From positions 434,001 through 498,000 of the forward strand of contig CAWCVR010000010.1 in NCBI GenBank assembly GCA_963799105.1: a DNA stretch of 64,000 nt, read 5' to 3'. The translations under genes were made by a program, and so were the position numbers. Shown in pieces: positions 25,117 through 32,850 of this stretch. The notes beneath the pieces are model-generated. The model was not told the DNA's origin and made no database searches. It saw nothing but the letters and a program-made list of their open reading frames with translations. This stretch comes from CAWCVR01 sp963799105. GTDB lineage: Bacteria > Acidobacteriota > Terriglobia > Bryobacterales > Bryobacteraceae. Numbering within the stretch: the stretch's first letter is position 1; each line of letters begins with the position of its first letter.

Positions 25117-25347
25117 ATGAACACCGCCGATTTCCGGGGCGAGCTCACGCCGAGCGGCCAGATCTCCGTTCCGCCTGAGATCGCATCGCAGGTTCCACCT
25201 GGGGAGCAGATTCAGGTCGTGCTCCAGTGGGGCCGCAGTGAAGACGACGCCGCATGGCGCGCGGCAGGGCGGCGGCAATTCGAGGCCGCTTACGATGCCG
25301 AGGACTCGGTGTACGAGCTACTGATCCATGACACTCCGGCCCGGTGA
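25117..25347 (+). CDS. MazE/AbrB-like antitoxin
   Basis: The 76-residue protein contains a swapped-hairpin AbrB-like start (FRGELTPSGQISVPPEIASQ then PPGEQIQVVLQW), the DNA-binding fold of many MazE-type antitoxins. The acidic C-terminal part (RQFEAAYDAEDSVYELLI) would wrap the toxin. It overlaps the toxin gene by 20 bp and is therefore cotranscribed. It is 72 bp from the RelE-like gene on the same strand. Confidence 0.7.
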   Translation: MNTADFRGELTPSGQISVPPEIASQVPPGEQIQVVLQWGRSEDDAAWRAAGRRQFEAAYDAEDSVYELLIHDTPAR

Positions 25348-25660
25348 AGTCGTTCTGGTCCGGATCGGCTTCCACCAGACGCCCGGCGGCAAGGTGCGCC
25401 CGGCCGTGGTTCTTCTCGACTCGGCGGACGATGATTTCGTTGCCGCTCCCATCACATCCCGCCCCCGGGTTTCCGACTTCGATGTTCCTCTTATCCAATG
25501 GCGCGAGGCCGGATTGAATACTGCCTCGACGATCCGGGTTCACAAACTGACGGTGCTGGCGAAGGATGAGATTGCGCGCCGCCTCGGCGAACTCGCCGCC
25601 GGGCAGGACCGAATCGCACTGGCGGAGGCGCTGCGCCGCGCTTTTTCGCTGGATCGATAG
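25328..25660 (+). CDS. MazF/PemK-family endoribonuclease toxin
   Basis: The 110-residue protein shows the MazF/PemK fold: RPGEVVLVRIGFHQTPGGKVRPAVVLLDS at the start, followed by DDDFVAAPITSRPR and a hydrophobic/basic tail. In the family the toxin cleaves RNA at short sequences. The motif order GEVVLV...GKVRPAVVL is clear. The gene ends 54 bp before the NACHT gene. The island therefore holds two different type II toxin-antitoxin pairs upstream of the DGR. Confidence 0.88.
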   Translation: MTLRPGEVVLVRIGFHQTPGGKVRPAVVLLDSADDDFVAAPITSRPRVSDFDVPLIQWREAGLNTASTIRVHKLTVLAKDEIARRLGELAAGQDRIALAEALRRAFSLDR

Positions 25661-25714
25661 GGCGGAATCGGCCTTGCCCCGCGGTTGCCGTTTTCGGCTA
25701 GAATTGGCGGTGCC

Positions 25715-28667
25715 ATGTCCTACCGTCCAATTGTTTTCATTTCTTCCACCGTGGAAGACCTGAAAGAATACCGGGAGCAGGCCGCCAAGGCCGCGGAGAT
25801 GAGTGGATTCGCGGTCAGCCGGACTGGAGTACTGGAGCGAAAGCGGCCGGCCGGCGCTACAGACCTGCCTCGACAAAGTTGACGAAGCGGAAGCCGTGGT
25901 GGCGATTGTGGCACACCGCTATGGATGGGTGCCGACAGATCCCGCCAACCCCGATGCAAAGAGCATCACGTGGCTCGAATGCGAGCACGCCCGCAAGGCC
26001 AACAAACCGGTGCTCGCGTTCCTGGTGGACCCGAAGTACGATTGGCCGAAAGAACTGTACGAGGCGTACCGTCTGGTGGAGGGCAAGGGCTTGCCGCTGC
26101 CGGAGCGCATGGCTCTCATGGAAGAGGTCGACCGCAACGAGAAGAAGCTCAGAGAATTCAAAGGGGAACTGAGCCGCGACATGCGGCACGAGTTTGCTGA
26201 CGCCCTCAGTTTCCGCGGACTGGTCTCCCCGGTTCTCTCCACGGCGCTCGCGGGGCTACACCCAACCCGCGAGGCGTTGCCCGCGGGCGATCCCGAACCC
26301 TACTTGAAGGCCCTCGAAGACGACACGCGCCAGATCCGCATCACCGGCCTGACCACCCGGCGCCCCGAGCCCTACTTCTTCGGAATCGACGAAATCTACA
26401 TTTCGCTCACCACGCTCGCGGGCCAGGAAGCGCCGCGTCCGGACACCGGCCGCGACCTCGATCGGCAGCGGCGGGTGGCGCTGGAACAGGCACTTTCGCA
26501 GCGAAGGGTGGTGGTGGTCGGCGACCCGGGTTCCGGCAAGTCCACCTTCCTGCGGCGGGTGGCGTTCGAGTTGTGCCGCACGCTTCGCGGCACGCGGCCG
26601 GCCGGAGCCGCTCCGTTTCTGGCCCCGGACGACCGGCGCTTCCCGATCCTGATCCGCGTGGCGGATTTCGCCGGGGTGGTGGCGGAAGTCCCGCCTCCCG
26701 CGGGGGCTCCCAGGTTTCCCGATTCGCCGGAATGGATTCCCTACTTCCTGGGACAGCGGAGCGGCGAGTGCCGATGGGGCGCCAGCGAGGCGTTCTTCCG
26801 CCACAAACTCGACCGCGAGCGTTGCCTGGTAATGCTGGATGGCCTGGACGAAGCTCCGGATTCGCGCACCCGGGAGCGGATCGCCCGCATCTTCGAGCGC
26901 GCCAGGGCGGCCTTCGGGAACTGCGACTTCCTGGTGAGCACGCGCCCGCAAACCAACGTGGGGGAGTCGGTGGTCGAGGGGTTTCATCAGGTTCGGATTG
27001 CGGATCTGGAACTGCCGGAGATGGAGGCGTTCTTCGGCCATTTCGCGCGGGCGTTGGTCCTCACTGACGCCGAATCGAAAAAGTTCAAGCAGGACCTGAA
27101 AACGGCGGTCGAGAGCCGCATCGAGATCCGCGAGATGGCCGGAAACGCCGTGATGCTGACGGCCCTGGCTGTGTTGCAACACAACGACCAGCGGCTGCCC
27201 GAGTATCGCGTGGACCTGTATGGATCGATTCTGGGCTGGCTGGCCGCGGCAAAGCGCCAGAAGAAAGGCCGTCTCGGGGCCAAGGAATGCCTTGCCTACC
27301 ACCGGCGGTTGGCTCTGCATATGCAGGACGCGCCGGATGGGCGGCGCCTGGTGCAGATCAACAGGCGCGCGGCGGCGGAGTTCCTGGCGGGCGAGTTCGG
27401 CGGGGCCATCCTCGAGGTGGAAGATCTGCTGGAGCGCGAGACGCAGGACGCCGGAATCGTCGTCTCCGTGGGCAACGACCTGAAGTTCTGGCACTTGAGC
27501 TTCCAGGAGTACCTGGCCGCGTTCGAACTTGCTGGCCTGTCCGAGACGGAGCAGATCAAGAGGGTGGTTTCCAGCGGCAGCCTCTACCGCCCGGAATGGC
27601 GCGAGACCATGGGCCTGCTGGGCGGCGTGCTGTTCAAGCAGGGCGAGGCCAAAGTGGAAGGGCTTTTCCGGGCGATCCTGGACCGCCTCGGAGATCCGCC
27701 CAAACTCCCGGACCAGGCGCGCTGCGCCGCGCTGCTCGGCGCGATGATGAGAGACCTTTCGCGCATGGGCTACACCCCGAAGACGGACGGCTACAAGAGC
27801 ACGGTGAAGGCGATGGTGCGGATTTTCGATGCCGCCGCCGAACCGATCGACCTCGAAACCCGGATCGAGGCGGCCGACGCGCTGGGCCAGGTGGGCGACC
27901 CGAGGCTGGAGGAAGACAACTGGGTGACGATCCCCACTGGGACATTCCACATGGGAGCGCAGAAAGGCAACGAGAAGGGCCCGAACCACGATCCGGAGGC
28001 ATGGGACGATGAATCGCCGGTACACGCGGTGACGCTACGGGGGTTCCGGATTCGCCGCTTCCCGGTGACGGTGCAGGAGTTCACGGCATTTATCGCAGAT
28101 CACGGTTACTTGACACGGGAGAATTGGGCGGAAGGCTTCGGCAAGTTCACGGAGCCCGAGGACTGGGAGCGGCAGAAACAGTATCCGAACCGGCCCGTGG
28201 TGGGTGTGAGTTGGTTCGAGGCCGCCGCGTATTGCTCCTGGAAGGGATGGCGGCTGCCCACCGAGGCCGAATGGGAGCGCGCGGCACGAGGTCCGGCGGG
28301 GACCCGCTATCCCTGGGGGAACGAGCCGACGCTGGACCCCTCGTACGCGAACTACAACGCGGCGGGGGTGGGTCATCCCACGCCGGTGGGCCTGTTCCCG
28401 AAAGGGAACGCGCGATGGCCCCAGTCTTCTGCGGGGCTGTGCGATATGCTGGGCAATGTGTATGAATGGTGCGGAGACTGGTTTGGCCCGTACGAATCCG
28501 AAGATCGCGAGAACCCAACGGGGCCGGAGAACGGGCAGTACAGAGTCTTGCGCGGGGGCGCGTGGTACAGCTACCCACAGTACGTCCGCGTCTCGGACCG
28601 TAACTGGAACGGGCCTACGTACCGGAACGGCAGCTTAGGGTTTCGTTGTGCCGGGGAATTAAGTTGA
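25715..28667 (+). CDS. DGR target: DUF4062-NACHT-FGE/C-type-lectin protein with variable C-terminus (one +1 frameshift)
   Basis: After removing one base at about 25823 (CGGACTGG), the protein has 983 residues. Residues 1-110 are DUF4062 (RPIVFISSTVEDLKEYREQA, then VVAIVAHRYGWVP), a domain found at the effector end of conflict ATPases. Residues about 260-600 are a NACHT NTPase: Walker A VVGDPGSGKSTFLRRVA near 269, Walker B CLVMLDGLDEAPD near 371 and the distal WHLSFQEYLAAFELAGL. From about residue 733 comes a formylglycine-generating-enzyme-like, C-type-lectin-fold domain (IPTGTFHMGAQKG, RRFPVTVQEFTAFI, WRLPTEAEWERAARG, NVYEWCGDWFGP). Its last 36 residues (from RGGAWYSY) are the variable repeat. 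The layout suggests a STAND-type sensor with a diversified ligand-binding surface. Start ATG at 25715. Confidence 0.92.
28549..28655 (+). repeat. DGR variable repeat (VR)
   Basis: The 107-bp VR aligns without gaps to TR at 30151-30257. There are 12 differences, each at a TR adenine (7 A to T, 5 A to G). The other 78 non-adenine positions and 17 adenines are identical. Twelve codons differ, eleven with a changed residue: AAC to TAC four times, AAC to AGC twice, AAC to GAC, AGG to TGG, GAG to GGG, GAC to GGC, ATA to TTA; CCA to CCT is silent. Three further adenine-only differences may extend it leftward to 28545. VR ends 12 bp before the target stop. Confidence 0.97.
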
Positions 28668-28698
28668 GAGTTTAGTGTTTTGAGTTTACGAGGGGGGT

Positions 28699-28721
28699 CC
28701 AGGGGGGACCCTCCCCCCTGG
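28699..28721. promoter_or_regulatory. Perfect 10-bp GC hairpin downstream of VR
   Basis: CCAGGGGGGA (28699-28708) and TCCCCCCTGG (28712-28721) form a perfect stem with a 3-base loop, 43 bp after VR. It is followed by GGGAAATTTTTT. DGRs such as that of Bordetella phage BPP-1 need a GC-rich inverted repeat just after VR for efficient retrohoming, and this one has the right place, length and stability. It could also terminate target transcription, as the T-run after it allows. The two roles are not exclusive. Confidence 0.75.
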
Positions 28722-28731
28722 GGGAAATTTT

Positions 28732-29097
28732 TTGAGCCATTCCACGGAGCCTGCGGTAGTCGTACAGAAAGCCTACGATTGGACGCTTTGGATCATCCCC
28801 AAGGTGGAGAAGTTCCCGAAGTCCTACCGGTTCTCGATCGGGCAGAGCCTGGTGACGGCGTCGATCGAATTGCTGATGAACCTGGTGGACGCCAGCTATC
28901 AGGCGCGCAACGCGGGATCGTTGGGAGCGGCGGTGCGGGAGGTGAACCGTATCCGCTACTTGATGCGGCTGGCGAAGGATCTGCGGGTGGTGAACCTCTC
29001 TGCCCACGAATTCGCCGCCAAGGCGATGGACGAAGTGGGGCGGATGGCGGGAGGCTGGCTGAAAAGCACGCGGCAGAAGCATGAAGCGGACGGGTAA
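28732..29097 (+). CDS. avd: Avd-like four-helix-bundle accessory protein of the DGR
   Basis: The 121-residue protein is all-helical: VVVQKAYDWTLWIIPKVEKF, FSIGQSLVTASIELLMNLVD, AAVREVNRIRYLMRLAKDLR and HEFAAKAMDEVGRMAGGWLK. This is the four-helix pattern of DGR accessory variability determinants, which form a pentameric basic barrel that binds RT and RNA. Basic residues are frequent in helices 2 and 3 (REVNRIRYLMRLAKDLR). I take the TTG at 28732 as start, since no ATG lies in frame before VQKAYDW; a downstream GTG is an alternative. It overlaps the RT gene by 17 bp, so the two are translated together. Confidence 0.85.
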   Translation: MSHSTEPAVVVQKAYDWTLWIIPKVEKFPKSYRFSIGQSLVTASIELLMNLVDASYQARNAGSLGAAVREVNRIRYLMRLAKDLRVVNLSAHEFAAKAMDEVGRMAGGWLKSTRQKHEADG

Positions 29098-30205
29098 TCT
29101 ATGGCCGCAACTGACCAGTTGGGAGAACCTGACGGAGGCCGCGCGCGCGGCGGCGCGGGGCAAGCGCGCCAGGCCCGATGTGGCCCGCTTCCTTCATAAA
29201 CTCGAAGCCAACCTGTGCGGCCTGCAGCGGGAACTCGAGGAAGGAAGCTATCGCCCCGGCGGTTATCGAACGTTTTGGATACGCGATCCGAAACCGCGGC
29301 TGATTTCGGCGGCGCCATTTCGGGACCGGGTGGTTCATCACGCGCTGACTCGCGTGCTGGAGCCGGTCTTCGAGCCGCGCTTCACGGCTTACTCGTTCGC
29401 CTCCCGCAAAGGGTTCGGGCAGCACCGCGCCCTGAAACTGGCGCGGGACGCGTGCCAGCGGTACCGCTACGTGCTCAAGTGCGACATCCGGAAATATTTT
29501 CCATCGATCGACCACGCGATCCTGAAGGACCTGATCGCCCGGGCGGTCAAGTGCCGCGGGACCCTGGAGCTTGCGGAACGGATCATCGACGGGTCGAACG
29601 AACAGGAGGAGGCAGTCGAGTACTTCCCGGGGGACACCTTGTTCACGCCGTTCGAGAGGAGACGGGGAATTCCGATCGGAAACCAGACCTCGCAGTTCTT
29701 TGCGAACGTCTATCTGAATCCCCTGGACCACTTCGCGATGCGGGAGTTGCGGCCCGGCTTGTATCTGCGGTACGTGGACGATTTCGTTCTCTTCGGCGAC
29801 GACGGGCGGGAACTCGGGTTCATGGCGGAACGGATTCGGGAGTTCCTTCAGGGCCTGCGGCTGAGCCCCCATGAACGCAAGTTCCGAATCTGCCGCTGTG
29901 AGGAGGGTGTGACGCTGCTCGGCTGGCGGATTCTGCCGCGGCAGATGCGGCTGGCGCGCCCCAACGTGGTGCGGATGAGGCGGCGGCTCAGGAAGATGGC
30001 GGCTCTGTACCACGCCGGGCGATTGCAGTTCGCGGAAATGCAACGCCGGGTGCAGGCCTGGCTCGGTCATGCCGCCTTCGGAGACACCTGGCGGCTGCGG
30101 CGGAATCTGTTTGGACAGTGTATCCTGAGGGCAGCGGAACACGGTCGAAATGCGCGGGGGCGCGTGGAACAACAACCCACAGAACGTCCGCGTCTCGAAC
30201 CGTAA
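29081..30205 (+). CDS. DGR-type reverse transcriptase
   Basis: The 374-residue RT copies the TR RNA with adenine-specific errors. Motifs are clear: DPKPRLISAAPFRDRVVHHAL (motif 1), YVLKCDIRKYFPSIDHAIL (motif A with catalytic Asp), GIPIGNQTSQFFANVYLNPLD (motif B near residue 200, reading GNQTSQ as in DGR RTs instead of QGxxxSP of group II introns), and LYLRYVDDFVLFGDD (motif C, YVDD at about 231-234). The thumb region follows without maturase or endonuclease domains. The last 18 codons overlap TR. ATG at 29081 lies in the end of avd. Confidence 0.95.
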   Translation: MKRTGNLWPQLTSWENLTEAARAAARGKRARPDVARFLHKLEANLCGLQRELEEGSYRPGGYRTFWIRDPKPRLISAAPFRDRVVHHALTRVLEPVFEPRFTAYSFASRKGFGQHRALKLARDACQRYRYVLKCDIRKYFPSIDHAILKDLIARAVKCRGTLELAERIIDGSNEQEEAVEYFPGDTLFTPFERRRGIPIGNQTSQFFANVYLNPLDHFAMRELRPGLYLRYVDDFVLFGDDGRELGFMAERIREFLQGLRLSPHERKFRICRCEEGVTLLGWRILPRQMRLARPNVVRMRRRLRKMAALYHAGRLQFAEMQRRVQAWLGHAAFGDTWRLRRNLFGQCILRAAEHGRNARGRVEQQPTERPRLEP

Positions 30206-30257
30206 CAGGAACGAGCCAACGAACCGGAACGACAACATAGGGTTTCGTTGTGCCGGG
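30151..30257 (+). repeat. DGR template repeat (TR), overlapping the RT 3' end
   Basis: TR contains 29 adenines in 107 bp, mostly in eleven AAC codons when read in the VR frame, the usual DGR design since AAC can mutate to many residues without creating stops. In that frame it would read RGGAWNNNPQNVRVSNRNRN and so on. It starts 55 bp before the RT stop at 30203-30205 and runs 52 bp past it. The RT gene and TR thus share sequence. The 254 bp between TR and hicA (30258-30511) contain no gene; part of it may belong to the structured TR RNA. Confidence 0.97.
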
Positions 30258-30511
30258 TATGCGGAGCGCGGCCCCGCCGTTTGAGGCCGTGGGCGGGAGC
30301 CGGTTTCCTCCACGGAGATTCCGGGAGTGCCAACTCCGTTTCCGGGCCGTGGATCCCGACGCCGGCGCCAATGGCGTCAAATAGCAAGCAGACCCGGGTT
30401 CTCCGGTAGCCCCAAGGCGAACGTCAACCCGGGTTCGGCACAGACCCGGCCCGGAACATGAAGACCCGCAGCGCGGAAAGCGCGACCTGCGCGGCAGGGC
30501 AAACCCGGCGG

Positions 30512-30739
30512 TCAGGCGAGTTCGTCCCACTCGCCGGGGCTGATGTGGGCTTGGCAGAGGATGCTGCGCAGGGTGCCAACTGGGACCTCGAGTTTCCTGG
30601 GCACGATGGCAGTATCGACGACATCCTCCGAATACCGCACGAACTTGACGTGGCTGCCCCTCTGGCTGGCTTCGACGAGGCCGGCCGCTTCAAGCCGGCG
30701 CTTGACTTCGCGGAAGGATAGGGGCCTAAGCCGCCCCAA
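30512..30739 (-). CDS. hicA: HicA-family mRNA interferase toxin
   Basis: The 75-residue protein (LSFREVKRRLEAAGLVEASQRGSHVKFVRYSED, then TAIVPRKLEVPVGTLRSILCQAHISPGEW) is a HicA toxin with the double-stranded-RNA-binding-like fold and catalytic His in GSHVKF. HicA cleaves mRNA and is neutralised by HicB. It overlaps hicB by 14 bp and follows it, which is the reverse of the classic hicA-hicB order but common. It closes the accessory island at its right side on the minus strand. Confidence 0.92.
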   Translation of the reverse strand: MGRLRPLSFREVKRRLEAAGLVEASQRGSHVKFVRYSEDVVDTAIVPRKLEVPVGTLRSILCQAHISPGEWDELA

Positions 30740-30932
30740 CCTCAGCCTCGATCACGCGGACCCGGGGCGGCCGCGTGGCTTGCGGCGGCTCGAAGTGCAG
30801 TTCAATGGCTTCCTTCAGGTTGGCGAGCGCTTCTTCTTCGGTTTCGCCTTGGCTGGCGACATCGATGTCCAGGCACTGGGAGACGTACCACTTCCCCTCA
30901 CGCCAGACGGTCGCGGCGAATGGTCGCACCAT
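30726..30932 (-). CDS. hicB: HicB-family antitoxin
   Basis: The 68-residue protein (ATVWREGKWYVSQCLDIDVASQGETEEEALANLKEAIELHFE) has the partial RNase-H-like HicB fold, with CLDIDVASQG and EEEALANLKEAIEL as its hallmarks. This short form lacks a C-terminal HTH. It would bind HicA directly. The ATG is at 30930-30932. The third TA pair of the island, it is transcribed away from the DGR. Confidence 0.92.
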   Translation of the reverse strand: MVRPFAATVWREGKWYVSQCLDIDVASQGETEEEALANLKEAIELHFEPPQATRPPRVRVIEAEVGAA

Positions 30933-31079
30933 GGCTCCATTGTTTCACAGGCAAGCGCGCTTCGCATGGCGCGTCCCGTTCGGGGGCTCGCGATGCAGAA
31001 ATGAGGCCTCCGGAGCGATGCGGGCCGGCTGGCATACCGCTTGGGCGGCGTTGGCAGACGCTCGCGAGAGGCCGATTAA

Positions 31080-31118
31080 CAATCGGCCGCAGGATGCCAT
31101 CCTGCCCCACAAAAGCCG
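31080..31118. repeat. Solo arm of a family E repeat
   Basis: CAATCGGCCGCAGG, then ATCCTGCCCCAC and AAAAGCCG match one arm of the large inverted repeat at 33818-34156 (CAATCGGCCGCGGG, CAGCCTGCCCCAC, ATAAAACCG). It sits 29 bp before aroC. A short inverted pair AGGATGCCATCCT lies inside it. Confidence 0.6.
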
Positions 31119-31146
31119 AGTCTGGTACGATAGTAAGTCTTCGCTA

Positions 31147-32321
31147 ATGTTGCGCTTTGAGACCGCCGGAGAGTCCCACGGCGAGTGCCTGGTGGCAACC
31201 CTGACAGGGCTTCCCGCCGGCATACCCATCTCCGTCGAAGCCGTCAACCGCGAGCTGTGGCGCCGCCAGCAGGGCTATGGCCGCGGCGGACGCATGAAGA
31301 TCGAAACCGACCGCGCCGAAATCGTGGCCGGCGTGCGCCACTCGCACACCATCGGCTCGCCCGTCGCCATCGTCATCCGCAATCGGGACTGGCAGAACTG
31401 GACCGAAGCGCTGCCCGTGGAAGACATCGCCGGCGCCGACGACAAGCGCAAGCCGGTCACGCGCCCGCGGCCGGGCCACGCCGACCTGGCGGGCGCCATC
31501 AAGTACGATTTCCACGACGCGCGCTACATCCTGGAACGCGCCAGCGCCCGCGAAACCGCCGCCCGCGTGGCCGTGGGCGCGCTGGCCAAGGCGCTGCTGG
31601 GCGAATTCGGCATTCGCGTGCTGAGCCACGTGATCGGCGGTGGGGCCGGCGAAGCTGGAACGCGCGGCGGAGTGGGAAGAACTGGTCGCCTTGAGCCGGC
31701 GCGACGAAGTCCTGCTGGGCTGCGTGGACCCGGCGGCGGAAGCCCGCATGAAAGAAGTGGTGGACGAGGCCTACCGCACCGGCGATACCGTGGGCGGCGT
31801 TTTCGAAGTGGTGGCGCGCGGCGTCCCCGTGGGCCTGGGCTCGCACATCGCCTGGGATACGCGGCTGGACGGGCGCCTGGCGCAGGCCATCGTTTCCATG
31901 CAGGCGGTGAAGGGCGTGGAAGTGGGATTCGCGGCGGAAGGCGCGGCCAGCTTCGGCTCGAAAGTGCAGGACACCATCCACTACGATCGCGAAGAGCGGC
32001 GCTTCACGCGCGGCGCCAACCGCGCCGGGGGACTCGAAGGCGGCATCACCAACGGGCAGGACGTGCTGGTGCGCGGCTTTCTCAAGCCCATTTCCACGCT
32101 GCGGCGGCCGCTCGAATCGGTGGACCTGGCGACGCGCGAGCCCGCGCTGGCCGCCTACGAGCGCTCGGACGTGTGCGTGGTGCCGGCCGCCGGCGTGATT
32201 GGCGAGGCCATGGTGGCGCTGGTGCTGGCGCAGGCGTTCCTGGAAAAGTTCGGCGGCGATTCGCTCGCCGAGACGCGGCGCAATTACGATGGCTATCTGC
32301 GAACAGGTGAGAGAGTTTTAG
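31147..32321 (+). CDS. aroC: Chorismate synthase, with two +1 frameshifts
   Basis: The enzyme converts 5-enolpyruvylshikimate-3-phosphate to chorismate with reduced FMN, the last step of the shikimate pathway. Corrected length is 390 residues. The start is MLRFETAGESHGECLVATLTG. Signatures are RQQGYGRGGRMKIETD, GSPVAIVIRNRDW, RPRPGHADLAGAIKY, ERASARETAARVAVGALAK, VQDTIHYDREERRFTRGANRAGGLEGG and KPISTLRRPLESVDL. The first break is at 31638-31640 (GGCGGTGGGG, one G too many). The second is at 32302-32303 (CGAACAGG, one A too many), after which GYLRQVREF and a TAG appear. Both are likely assembly errors, as the enzyme is normally essential. Confidence 0.93.
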
Positions 32322-32326
32322 CCATT

Positions 32327-32843
32327 ATGGTTTACCCGATAGTGAAGTTCGGCAACCCGGTGCTGGAGCGCGAAGCCGACGACGTAACCGAGTTCGACAC
32401 GCCGGAACTGGACAAGTTCCTGGAGGACATGTTCGAATCCATGTACGCCGCCAAGGGCGTGGGTCTGGCGGCGCCGCAGATCGGATTCGCGCGGAAGATC
32501 TCCGTCATCGACGTGTCGAACGGGAGAACGGCCGGAGGACAAGCTGGTCCTCATCAATCCCCGGATCGTCAAGGTGGAAGGCAAGCAGGAAGGCGAAGAG
32601 GGCTGCCTCAGCATCCCCGGATTCCGCGAGCAGGTGCGGCGCGCCAAGCGCGTCACCGTGCGCGCCAAGAACGCCAAGGGCGAGGAGTTCGAAATGACCG
32701 GCGAGGACCTGCTGGCGCGCGCCTTCCTGCACGAAACCGACCACCTGCACGGGCGCCTCTACATCACCCACATCAGCGCCCTCAAGCGCGACCTGATGAA
32801 GCGCAAGATCAAGAAGCTGCAGCGCGCCGGGGACTGGGACTGA
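32327..32843 (+). CDS. def: Peptide deformylase, with a +1 frameshift
   Basis: The enzyme removes the formyl group from nascent N-formylmethionine. Corrected length is 171 residues. All three metal-site motifs are present: GVGLAAPQIGF, EEGCLSIPGF (Cys ligand) and HETDHLHG (His ligands and Glu). The frame breaks at 32522-32524 (AACGGGAGAAC, one G too many); removal gives SNGERPEDKLVLINPRIVK. It begins 5 bp after the corrected aroC stop, and fmt begins 7 bp after its stop, the widespread def-fmt arrangement. Confidence 0.95.
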
Positions 32844-32850
32844 GCGGGCC

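Larger units (their letters stand above)
25715..30257 (+). other. Diversity-generating retroelement (target, VR, Avd, RT, TR)
   Basis: All parts of a DGR are present in order on one strand: a target gene ending in a C-type-lectin variable region, VR at 28549-28655, a GC hairpin 43 bp downstream, an Avd-like gene, an RT gene of the DGR type, and TR at 30151-30257. In the known mechanism the TR transcript is copied by RT with Avd, adenines are miscopied, and the cDNA replaces VR while TR stays intact. VR and TR here differ only at TR adenines. The element is bounded by toxin-antitoxin pairs, and no phage genes are seen. Activity is inferred from the mismatch pattern. Confidence 0.95.

Noticed and set aside
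25715..28667. Two separate genes: a 55-codon DUF4062 peptide and a NACHT protein
   Set aside because: Removing one base at about 25823 joins the halves of the DUF4062 domain exactly, so it is one gene.
29081..30205. Group II intron reverse transcriptase or retron
   Set aside because: Motif B reads GNQTSQ and not QGxxxSP, there is no maturase or endonuclease domain, no msr/msd, and a TR/VR pair with adenine-only differences is present.
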